From assembly GCA_016926205.1 (NCBI GenBank), contig JAFGPB010000021.1, positions 1-33,276 of the forward strand: a DNA stretch of 33,276 nucleotides. The letters are read 5' to 3'. Below, in pieces: positions 20,160 through 28,500 of this stretch. This DNA comes from Bacteroidales bacterium. Lineage in GTDB: Bacteria > Bacteroidota > Bacteroidia > Bacteroidales > UBA10428. The first letter of the stretch is position 1, and each line of letters begins with the position of its first letter. The position numbers and the translations under genes are program-made. A model generated the notes under the pieces. The model saw nothing but the letters and a program-made list of their open reading frames with translations. It was not told the DNA's origin and did not search any database.

Positions 20160-20798
20160 ATGGAAGCAAAGAAAATAATACTGGAAGGCATATCCGAAGC
20201 GGGATTTGAAAGAATTGACAAGTTTAACGGAAGAAGGACAAAGTCTCTTGCTGCATTGTACAGGAAAGTACTCGCCAACCTGGGTGAGGATCCCTTGAGG
20301 GAAGGTCTTCTGAAAACTCCTGACCGGGTAGCCAAGGCAATGCAATATTTCACACATGGTTATTTTATTAATCCGGCAGAAATTTTGAAAGCTTCAAGTT
20401 TTCATGAGGATTATAAACAGATGGTCATCGTGAAGGATATTGAGTTGTACTCCCTCTGTGAACATCATATGGTGCCTTTTTTTGGTAAAGCTCATGTGGC
20501 TTACATACCCAACGGAACCATAACGGGACTGAGCAAAATTGCCAGGGTTGTGGAAGCATTTGCCCGGAGGTTACAGGTCCAGGAAAGGCTGACCGTGCAG
20601 ATCCGCGACTGCATTCAGGAAACCCTGAATCCCATGGGCGTTGCCGTAGTTATCGAAGCTAAACATCTTTGTATGATTATGCGCGGCGTACAAAAACAAA
20701 ATTCCGTTACTACAACCTCTGCTTTTACAGGATGTTTTCTAAAGGATAACCGCACACGAGAAGAATACATTCATATGATCGGAGTAAAACTTCATTAG
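20160..20798 (+). CDS. folE: GTP cyclohydrolase I (FolE)
   Basis: Converts GTP to 7,8-dihydroneopterin triphosphate, the entry to folate and to queuosine precursors. The type IA catalytic core is clear: [15 protein letters not shown], zinc ligands in [12 protein letters not shown] (Cys and His) and in [11 protein letters not shown] (second Cys), [17 protein letters not shown], and the QERLTVQI loop. The chosen ATG gives 212 residues, in the family range. The track's form adds 16 residues without family resemblance and lacks an SD. The product feeds the folate pool used by MetF and MetH, although those genes are 15 kb away and not linked in an operon. Confidence 0.95.
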   Translation: MEAKKIILEGISEAGFERIDKFNGRRTKSLAALYRKVLANLGEDPLREGLLKTPDRVAKAMQYFTHGYFINPAEILKASSFHEDYKQMVIVKDIELYSLCEHHMVPFFGKAHVAYIPNGTITGLSKIARVVEAFARRLQVQERLTVQIRDCIQETLNPMGVAVVIEAKHLCMIMRGVQKQNSVTTTSAFTGCFLKDNRTREEYIHMIGVKLH

Positions 20799-20872
20799 GC
20801 GGATAAAGGTCATTGAGGAGAGGACGTCCAATATACTCCGGCCACAATCACTTCTGGCGGCATACAATCGAC

Positions 20873-21448
20873 ATGACAGAATACAAAAGTAAATACTCAT
20901 TCTTTTTTCGCAATTTGCTGAAAGGACTCATCTGGCTTTCCGCCATCATCATATTGTTTGTTTTTGCCAAGCACAATATGGACAGGTCGTTGCTCCTGCG
21001 TTTTGAGCCTTTTCTTTCGAAAACCGCACTGGTCATCACAGTTTTTTGCATATCTGAGATCGTTTTCGGGATCATTCCTCCGGAATTATTTATGCTCTGG
21101 GCATTGCGAACCGGAGAGGTGACAGGCTACATCGGGTATGTGGCGTTATTTGCTGTTCTTTCCTACCTGGCAGGTGTGCTGGGTTATCTGTTCGGCAGGT
21201 ACCTGAACACCACAAGATTATACCGGTATTTGCGGAACCGGTTTCTGACCAGGACCGAGCAGTTGCTGCAGACCTACGGACTGTATCTGATCCTGGTGGC
21301 TGCACTGACACCTGTGCCTTTCTCAGCGGTGGCCATGTTGGTGGGATCGGTGAAATATCCGGGAAAAAATTATGCCTGGTGGTCCTTGTCACGCTTTATC
21401 CGGTTCACGGTGTACGCATGGATTATCTGGGAAGCGAATATGCTGTAG
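20873..21448 (+). CDS. VTT-domain (DedA/SNARE-associated-like) inner-membrane protein
   Basis: A 191-residue multi-pass membrane protein. Hydrophobic segments lie at about residues 15-35, 47-70, 80-105, 125-150 and 165-185. The DedA/VTT hallmarks are a polar re-entrant stretch (GYLFGRYLN), a central amphipathic part, then ALTPVPFSAVAMLVGSVKYP, where the P-x-P-F-S/A pattern is typical. Members of this superfamily act as lipid scramblases or in membrane homeostasis; the role here is unknown. I start at ATG MTEYKSKY because the track's TTG start adds a polar N-terminus without support. It lies 75 bases after folE on the same strand and may be co-transcribed. It converges on the GIN-domain gene. 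Confidence 0.75.
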   Translation: MTEYKSKYSFFFRNLLKGLIWLSAIIILFVFAKHNMDRSLLLRFEPFLSKTALVITVFCISEIVFGIIPPELFMLWALRTGEVTGYIGYVALFAVLSYLAGVLGYLFGRYLNTTRLYRYLRNRFLTRTEQLLQTYGLYLILVAALTPVPFSAVAMLVGSVKYPGKNYAWWSLSRFIRFTVYAWIIWEANML

Positions 21449-21468
21449 GTCATCGATTATCAAGCCAT

Positions 21469-22188
21469 TTATTTTTTGTTGATGCTTCCTGCACTTGAAC
21501 TGTGCATTTCAATGATTTTCGGATCCCCCATGTAGTTGATGTCACCGGCACTGCTTGACCTGAATTTTGCTTCCCCCGTAATATGAACATTTGCATTTCC
21601 TGCACTTGAAACAGAAACATCGGCTGACTCTGCAACCAAATCATAGGCATCAAGATCACCGGCACTGCTCAGGTCAGCGTACAGGTTTTTTACCGTACCT
21701 TTCAGATAAGCATTACCTGCACTTGAAATATCGATTGCAATTTCTCCGGCTTCAAGTTCCAGTCTGAGATCACCAGCACTGCTCATATCAATATTCATTT
21801 GCTCCGTCCTGATCAGATTTTCCCCCGTAATATCACCGGCACTTGAAATGTCGATTGACTGAATTACAGGACAGGTAACATAAACAACTTTTGATTCTGC
21901 CATCCGGATGTTCTTCTCGGAATTAATGTGCAGGACCGAATTGGAAACTTCTGTAATGATCCATTCGTGCAGGTTCTGGTCAGCTTCCACAATCACTTCT
22001 GTATTTTGTCCCTGTGTAAGATAGACATCAATGCCACTGCTGACTTTAATTCCATTAAAATCAGATAGATTGCGGATTTCTTGTACAACATTTCCGTCTC
22101 CGGTAATTGAATCCGTATAGCTGACAATACAGCCACCCGGAATCATTACAAGAAACAGCAAGCTAAAAATTGTTTTGCTGGTTTTCAT
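21469..22188 (-). CDS. GIN-domain (DUF2807) lipoprotein with SSAG[DN] repeats
   Basis: A 239-residue secreted lipoprotein (signal peptide ending PGGC, Cys20) of the head-GIN/DUF2807 type, annotated in databases as a putative auto-transporter adhesin. After the opening VVQEIRNLSDFNGIKVSSGIDVYL-type segment, the central and C-terminal parts contain seven copies of [IMLVS]SSAG[DNS] spaced about 19-20 residues (57-61 bases). This is a beta-solenoid signature with one turn per repeat. The function is unknown; a cell-surface structural or adhesive role is inferred. It lies 114 bases downstream of porP on the same strand, with a possible terminator hairpin between, so it is probably a separate unit. 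Confidence 0.85.
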   Translation of the reverse strand: MKTSKTIFSLLFLVMIPGGCIVSYTDSITGDGNVVQEIRNLSDFNGIKVSSGIDVYLTQGQNTEVIVEADQNLHEWIITEVSNSVLHINSEKNIRMAESKVVYVTCPVIQSIDISSAGDITGENLIRTEQMNIDMSSAGDLRLELEAGEIAIDISSAGNAYLKGTVKNLYADLSSAGDLDAYDLVAESADVSVSSAGNANVHITGEAKFRSSSAGDINYMGDPKIIEMHSSSAGSINKK

Positions 22189-22269
22189 GATCGTGATTTC
22201 TATTAAAGACGAAAAATATAAACCAGCGCTGCAGATTAAGAAAAAATTCAGGATTGTATATTGTTTTCT

Positions 22270-22290
22270 GGATCATTCATGTCATGATCC
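22270..22290 (-). terminator. possible terminator hairpin after the porP operon
   Basis: A perfect 7-base stem GGATCAT/ATGATCC (22270-22276 and 22284-22290) with a 7-base loop, starting 12 bases after the PorP/SprF stop on the minus strand. There is no T-run after it in that direction, so intrinsic termination is doubtful; it may be an RNA-end-stabilising structure. Confidence 0.35.
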
Positions 22291-22302
22291 TTTCCATAAA
22301 CA

Positions 22303-23340
22303 TTAATACCTGTTCAGCCATTTGTAACGGCGGGCGTTATCCCCGAATTTAACTGCGGCCATGATCTCATGAGATCCGAGCGTGCGGGCACCAATGGCAT
22401 TAAAGGTGTAGTCAAAAGCGTATCCAAAGTAGAATTTATCCACACGGACGCCTGCCATAATGATGGCTGACGATCCTTTGCCGTTGAAGGTCTCCTCAAC
22501 CAGACTGTAACTGCCTCCGGTACGGTAGGAAAGACCCACCCAGTAATTCTCCTGGAAATACAATTTTGCATTCAGATCGATCTGGGCAATGAATTTTTCC
22601 GTGGTTTTAAACAGGAAGGATGGTTCCAGAAGGAGTTCCCGGTTGATCTCAAACCTGTATCCTGCGATAATGAAATAATGCCGCATCATTCTGAATCCCG
22701 GACCGTCTTTATCGGCACCCAGTTTCAGCGGGCTCTGAAACAGCTGCATGGCCGAGATGCCCGCATACAGATGCTGATCAGTGTAATAGACCCCAAAATT
22801 TGCATCCGGTATCAATGCTGATTTTTCAGTGTTCAGCAACAGCGGGTCATCAGGATCAAGCAGACTCATCTTTTCTTCATTGATTCGAAACTGGTAGCCT
22901 GTAAGGGAAACACCGAAAGAAAGCTGTGATGCTGAAAATTCAATATGGTAACTGTATGTCCCCTGGAGTCCGGTACGGTTAAAAGCTCCGGCCATATCCG
23001 TAAACGCGTAACCGCCGTATCCGACGCGGCCGCTGCGCGACATGACCCTTCTGCGCTTTCTGATGGAGGCTGAACGGGAGATATAACTGTTTCGCAGCAA
23101 CCTGGTCTGTGCACTGATGGCATAGGTCCCGGGTGCATCTTTCATCCCGAGCCATTGCTCCCTTGCAGTCACATTGATCGCGGTATATCCCTCATGGCCT
23201 GCCACAGCTGGATTGATGAGAAATGCATTCATCATATACTGGCTGTATACAGGCAGCTGTTGTGCACCTGCCCGTAAAGGCAATATCAGCAGAAGCAATA
23301 CAGCGCACGGGACCAATATCTGCAATCTTTTGTTTTTCAT
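22303..23340 (-). CDS. PorP/SprF-family type IX secretion outer-membrane protein
   Basis: A 345-residue protein with a signal peptide (cleavage likely after AGA, about residue 26). The family signature follows directly: QLPVYSQYMMNAFLINPAVAG, where the Q-Y-M-x-N-x-x-x-I-N-P-A-x-A-G pattern is diagnostic. An alternating beta-strand body predicts an outer-membrane barrel (for example GVYYTDQHLYAG and YFGYAFDYTFNAIG). Family members such as SprF assist export or surface attachment of one specific T9SS cargo encoded next door. Here the upstream genes encode a giant adhesin-like protein and a T9SS type B protein, the same arrangement as sprB-sprF. It is the last gene of the four-gene operon, 62 bases after the CHU_C gene. 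Confidence 0.93.
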   Translation of the reverse strand: MKNKRLQILVPCAVLLLLILPLRAGAQQLPVYSQYMMNAFLINPAVAGHEGYTAINVTAREQWLGMKDAPGTYAISAQTRLLRNSYISRSASIRKRRRVMSRSGRVGYGGYAFTDMAGAFNRTGLQGTYSYHIEFSASQLSFGVSLTGYQFRINEEKMSLLDPDDPLLLNTEKSALIPDANFGVYYTDQHLYAGISAMQLFQSPLKLGADKDGPGFRMMRHYFIIAGYRFEINRELLLEPSFLFKTTEKFIAQIDLNAKLYFQENYWVGLSYRTGGSYSLVEETFNGKGSSAIIMAGVRVDKFYFGYAFDYTFNAIGARTLGSHEIMAAVKFGDNARRYKWLNRY

Positions 23341-23402
23341 TTGGTTCTCGGTTCTTCCATCAAATGGTTCTTACAATATCGTCAGTTTTTCAAGAGAGCT
23401 TT

Positions 23403-24422
23403 CTATCGGATCAGATTCACGTACCCCGTAATGGGTTCAATATGATAAACATTAATATCAAGTACAAAATAATACGAGTCCATGGGCATTTCCTTGCCTG
23501 ACATAGATTCCCCGTTCCACGGATTGACAAAAACATCATTTGTTCTCCAGATGAGCCTTCCCCAACGGTCGTAGATCTCAAGCACAGCATCCGGAAACAT
23601 GTCTGTATTCGGTATGATCCATGTATCGTTCTGTCCGTTTTTGTCACCCGGTGTGATGGTGTTCGGCATATTCTCGAACAGGATATATATATCACACACT
23701 TCAAGTACAAGTGTGTCGGATCCTCTGCATCCGTTGAAATCAGTTACTTCAACCCAGATTATTTCAGGTTCCGTACGTCTGCTGTCAACCAGGATCGGAT
23801 TGATGATGTCCCCGGTCGACCATTGATAATTTGCATAATCCCCGGCATCAATAAGCCATGTATCATTCCCGCACAAGGCCGTATCACTTCCAAGATCCAC
23901 CACAGGCAACGGAAAGATCTCGAGATGGGCTGAATCATAACCTACGCAGCCGTCGGCTCCTGTAACCTGCACCCAGACCGTTCCCGGATCGCTTGTTACA
24001 AAGGTGGAATTCGTGCTGTTATCAGACCAGAGATAACTCAGAGCATAACCATAAGACGTTTCGGCATCAAATTCATAACTGTCACCTTCACATACACCGA
24101 CATCATCTCCGATATCCGCAACAGGTGCCTGAATATTCAGCTCAGCTTCCACCGGGGCACCAAAACATCCGAATTCCGATTGTTCTGTCACGGTTATCCT
24201 GTGTGTCCCCCTGTCATAGTTCCATCTGACAACGATCGTATCATTGCCCTGGCCCCAGATGATCTCACCACCTTCAACATCCCAGAAGAACACCGAGTTT
24301 TCCCAGCCCGTCACACCATAAGCCTCCGTGTTGCCGGCACAGGCATACGGCAGATCCTGCCCGTGCCCCAACACGGAGTACATGATGATGAACAGAAACA
24401 ATATGATGTTACGTCTGATCAA
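23403..24422 (-). CDS. small secreted protein with T9SS type B (CHU_C) C-terminal domain
   Basis: A 339-residue exported protein (signal peptide ending GHG-QDLP). An N-terminal PKD-like domain (FFWDVEGGEI...IVVRWNYDRGTH, about 40-95) is followed by two Ig-like segments opening with VCEGDSYEF and ALCGNDTW. The C-terminal 90 residues show the gliding-motility-type CTD: NTITPGDKNGQNDTW, LEIYDRWGRLIWRTN, NPWNG and YYFVLD...GYVNLIR. This domain directs export through the type IX system and surface delivery, probably with the PorP/SprF-like protein encoded next. Type B cargo are usually large adhesins, so this short one could be a carrier or anchor subunit for the two upstream products. That role is inference. 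Confidence 0.9.
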   Translation of the reverse strand: MIRRNIILFLFIIMYSVLGHGQDLPYACAGNTEAYGVTGWENSVFFWDVEGGEIIWGQGNDTIVVRWNYDRGTHRITVTEQSEFGCFGAPVEAELNIQAPVADIGDDVGVCEGDSYEFDAETSYGYALSYLWSDNSTNSTFVTSDPGTVWVQVTGADGCVGYDSAHLEIFPLPVVDLGSDTALCGNDTWLIDAGDYANYQWSTGDIINPILVDSRRTEPEIIWVEVTDFNGCRGSDTLVLEVCDIYILFENMPNTITPGDKNGQNDTWIIPNTDMFPDAVLEIYDRWGRLIWRTNDVFVNPWNGESMSGKEMPMDSYYFVLDINVYHIEPITGYVNLIR

Positions 24423-24498
24423 TCTGAAATTCTGTTTGACGATGCCTTAATGTGTTGTTAGATAAGATCACTCAATATCATTCGGACGATAAATACCT

Positions 24499-25539
24499 TT
24501 AATAATTAAAAGTATTGGGCACAGAATAGATCGGACCTGTTGAAGGTGTCGGATTCACAACAAATGATACCGTCTGATTGGTAAAATCATAATAGGAAAC
24601 ACTTCCCGCCAGATAATCCGACTTATGGGAAATATTGGATACCAAACCATTCTGGGCTGCATCACCGGTTCTGGTCACTCTGTAAGTATACCTGGTTCTG
24701 GCATCGGTGCCCCCGTCCTGTAAAATATCCAGAGCATCTGTATCAAAAGTAAATGTGAAGTCAGGGGTTGTCGTTACAAATGCAGCATTGGTCAGCGTAC
24801 CCAGATTTGATCCCTTCAGCTTTCCATCGAGCGGAAAATCCTGAATGACGGTCTCAGACTGCTCTACCGAGATCACATTCCCGTCACCGTCCAGCAGTTC
24901 AATGGTTTCAGTGATCTGAAAAGCGTATGATGCCAACGCATCCGGAACTGCTTCATTAAAGGATATTGTAACCGTCTGTGCAAGCTGGTCACCGCAAATC
25001 TGATAAGACTGGTCAGCAGCGATTTCCTGCCATGATCCGCCGGGATTTACAGAAATGGTACCGGTTGGTGGAGCGATCACGCTGACATTCATCACTGTGG
25101 GACTTGCGTCTTCACATCCGCCAAAGGATGCCGGGGCTTCTTCGGTGACATTAATCTCATAATCACCAGCCTGCAGATACTCGATTTCCACATAGTTGGC
25201 AGGTGATCCCCCTCCCAAGTTCGGAGCAGTGCCGGGATCGGTGGGTGCAGTCCAGTTCCAGCTGAATCCTGCAGTGAGTACCCAGCCGTCGCCTGCGTTA
25301 TAGTCAGGATGGTAAACCGGATCCGGAAGCGCATAGTAGCCCATTGTGGTCCCGCCTGTTTTTAAAGTCACATAATCGATGTTGGTCGGAGTTTGAGTAT
25401 CGGAATCATACTCCTCATAATCATCGTCCACGAAAGTCGTCTGACCGAATAAGGTCAAATTCAACAGCATTGCCGCAGCAACGCCAAAAACAGTTTTCAG
25501 AAAGATTCGATTTTTCATTTTGATAATCATTTGGTTCAT
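24499..25539 (-). CDS. secreted 346-residue operon partner with P-x-TGPxYxVPNxF tail
   Basis: I recognise no named family. The signal peptide (KNRIFLKTVFGVAAAMLLNLTLFG-Q) shows export. A PKD-like segment follows (GFSWNWTAP...EYLQAGDYEINVTEE, about 85-150), then a beta-rich region with a single Cys (QICGDQ) and a C-terminal tail PSTGPIYSVPNTFNY. The tail resembles that of the giant protein upstream. No type A or B T9SS domain is visible. It lies 27 bases after the giant gene and 76 before the CHU_C gene, so it is inside the operon. Three nearby ATGs (residues 1, 4 and 8) are possible starts; the third (MKNRIF) leaves the cleanest signal peptide. I infer it is a structural subunit of the same surface assembly. 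Confidence 0.8.
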   Translation of the reverse strand: MNQMIIKMKNRIFLKTVFGVAAAMLLNLTLFGQTTFVDDDYEEYDSDTQTPTNIDYVTLKTGGTTMGYYALPDPVYHPDYNAGDGWVLTAGFSWNWTAPTDPGTAPNLGGGSPANYVEIEYLQAGDYEINVTEEAPASFGGCEDASPTVMNVSVIAPPTGTISVNPGGSWQEIAADQSYQICGDQLAQTVTISFNEAVPDALASYAFQITETIELLDGDGNVISVEQSETVIQDFPLDGKLKGSNLGTLTNAAFVTTTPDFTFTFDTDALDILQDGGTDARTRYTYRVTRTGDAAQNGLVSNISHKSDYLAGSVSYYDFTNQTVSFVVNPTPSTGPIYSVPNTFNY

Positions 25540-25566
25540 AAATTAAAATTATTTGCATGTTATTGG

Positions 25567-28500
25567 TTATTCAATAAAATCATTTGGAACATAATACGAT
25601 GGACCGGTTTCCGGTCTTTTATAAACTTCAACATTCAGCTCCATGTCATCGATGGCACGACATCCACTGGCATTTGTATAATTCACGGAAACCGTCTGTA
25701 GGCCTATCGTTTCCCAGGTAACCGTTATTGAATTGTCGGCTGAGGTGCCGCCTGCCGAGATGGTCCCTCCGATGATGTTCCAGCTGTAGTCTGCCCTGCC
25801 CATTTCCGTGGTATACGTTTCGATACCTCCCGTGCAAACGATGACATTTCCGTCGATGACGGGAACAGGCCTGGTATGAACGGTCATGATGATGTCTTCA
25901 CTGTAATCCGAGCACCCCGATGCATTTGTGACCACAACGCATACAATATCCCCGTCGGTCAGGGATGTTGTGATATATGTGGATGATGAACCGTTCTGGA
26001 CGGAAATTCCATTTACATAGAAGTTGAAATTCACTCCGCCTCCAGCTGTGAAGGTCACACTTTCCCCGGAACAGATCGCATTGTCTGCGTCGCTGCCTGA
26101 CAAGGATGCTGTCGGCGATTCATATACCATAACGGAATTCGTATCCACGACACCGCCGGTAAATCCTGTCAGCCTGTACCTTCCTGCAACAGAAGCAATT
26201 ATTGTATAAGGATTTGAGGACGTAGACACAGGCTGGTCGGGTCCGCCATCGACCGAGTAAGTAAATTCATATGGACCGGCTGTACTTGTGAACATGACGA
26301 ACAGGTCGTCACCCGTACAGGCATCTTCCGTACTTAAAAAACTGGCCCTGGGTTTTAGTATGGATACCGATCCCAGTGTGTAATCATGTTCATCAATATC
26401 CATTTTTAACAGGGTTTGTGCCGTTCCGTCGTAATCATCTCCTGAAGCCAATGTGCTTTGAGCTTCCCAGCTCGAAGTCCCTGTATTGTATTCAGCAATC
26501 CTCAAGTCACTGATGCCGTTTTGTGTGGTCAGGGGTGTGACATCGCTCTGTTCATCCCAGCGAAGTTTGACATACGCCTGTTTTCCGGCAGGACCTTCGA
26601 CATGCCAGTATTCAGTCGAACTTACTGCAGTCAGCGGCAGGGTGACATCTGAAGAAGCATGACCGGTATTGAAATACTCAGCTTCCCAGGTACCCTGACT
26701 GGCGTCCAGCAAACCTGTCACCCCATAGCGTGAATCCTTCCCGGTTGGAAAATCAAAATCATCCCCTTCAAAGATGGATTTTGACATGGGACCGCTTACA
26801 TATGAACCGGATGACCCTGCTGCTGGGATCACTGTACTGCTCCATTCAAGCATTTCCAGCAGATTTGTGGACGTTGTGGTGATCACACCATCCGTGAGCA
26901 GCAGGTTACCGTTCAGTTCCAGCGGACCGTTCAGTGTCAGTCCGTATACGTTGTCAATTTCAAGGTTGTTGAAAGCATTGGAACCGGTAAAATTCCCTGC
27001 AGCTCCTCCAATTTCCTGTGATGCATACCCTTTGAAGGAAATTGTGGCTCCCGGACCGCTGCCGCTGATAAATGCTCCGGTATTCAGTCTTTCAATACCA
27101 CCGAACAGCGTTATTTTTCGGTCAAAATCTTCATTATTTAAAACAGGACCATCAATCCGAAGCAAATCACAAATTACCAGGTCCTTGTCAGGCAATGTCC
27201 GTATGCCCGTTCCTGTGAAAAAGAGATTTCTTACTGTATCAATCCGGTCGGCAATAATGGTATAGTCTGTATTTCCTCCATATTCCAGGATCCCACCAGA
27301 ACAGGACAGGAATGAGGTAAATCTTCCTGCAGGAAGGACGGGTCCTGTCAGGTAAAGTTTGCCTGTTCCTTCCAAATGACCCAGGTTGTGTCCGTATGTT
27401 GATCCGACATCCAGTGTTCCGTTGATGGTGGTCCTATATGCAAACCTCCTGTTTCCGTTGGTTGTGACTGAGTCCTGGGCCCTGATGATCACAATGAAAC
27501 CGTTCGGTCCGCCTGCCGGTGCGACCGGTGTCCAGATGTTTACATCATCCCATGCACCGTCTGAATTGCTCGTGTATACAGGTACCTCATCAGGAATGGC
27601 ATCATCGGTACCGGCTGTGTATTCTCCTCCCAGATTTGACGTACCGGCCGGAAAATCAAATGAAATAACATTCAGGGCTTCGTTTACATTATCCGTCGAG
27701 GATCCCGGTGCAGCCTTGCTCCAGTCAGTTCCCGGAGGAACGATCAGTCTTGCTGCCACGTAATCACTTTCCGGACCCAATACATCGGTTTCTGAATAAT
27801 GGAGTTGCAGGTTGCCCTCAAAATCTGAAATTCCGGTACTTTCCACTTCCCAGTAATACTGAAGGACGTTGTTGCCATCAGTCACTGCGGGATGGCGGTC
27901 ATTGATCACATTGACCCTGATTGAGCCTGCCGTAATGTTTTCGGTAATGCTGAGTTCAGCGGGTGTATATTTTCCCGTTACACCTAAGGGATAATTAAAG
28001 GAAGCGGGTCCTGTTGCGAATGACTTTCTGATACCAACATTGCTCAGAACACCGTCAGGTTTGATCATTTTTTCCGGACCGAAACCGCTGCCTGTAATGT
28101 CACTGTTGATACCCAGACTCAGCAGGTGCTGGTTGATGTCAAGCACACCCCTTGTCAGCAGGAGATCCTCGCTTAAGGAGATGCTGTTTTGCAGTCTGGC
28201 ACCGGAACTGTTGTCAAGTTCAAGTCTCCCGTAAGTGCCCGCTCCGGATAGCAGCTGGAGCACAGTTCCGTTCAGCAATATTCCTCCTGAACCTCCATCA
28301 CTGGTGTGCACAGCATGGTTCACCACATTGCCCCTGGCATTTACGTCATACGTCAAGGTTGAAAAAGTACCGCTGCTTATGGTCAGTGCATTGCTGACGG
28401 TTATATTGTTGTCAAGTGTAACGGAAGTGAAAGGATTCAGGACCAGATCGTAAAACCAGGTGCTGGTACTTCCCTCAATGGACTGTATGGTCCCGTTCAG

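Noticed and set aside
24502-25630. The P-x-T-G in the shared tails as a sortase (LPxTG) signal
   Set aside because: There is no hydrophobic segment or basic end after it, the tail is at the very C-terminus, no sortase is in the window, and the organism looks Gram-negative.
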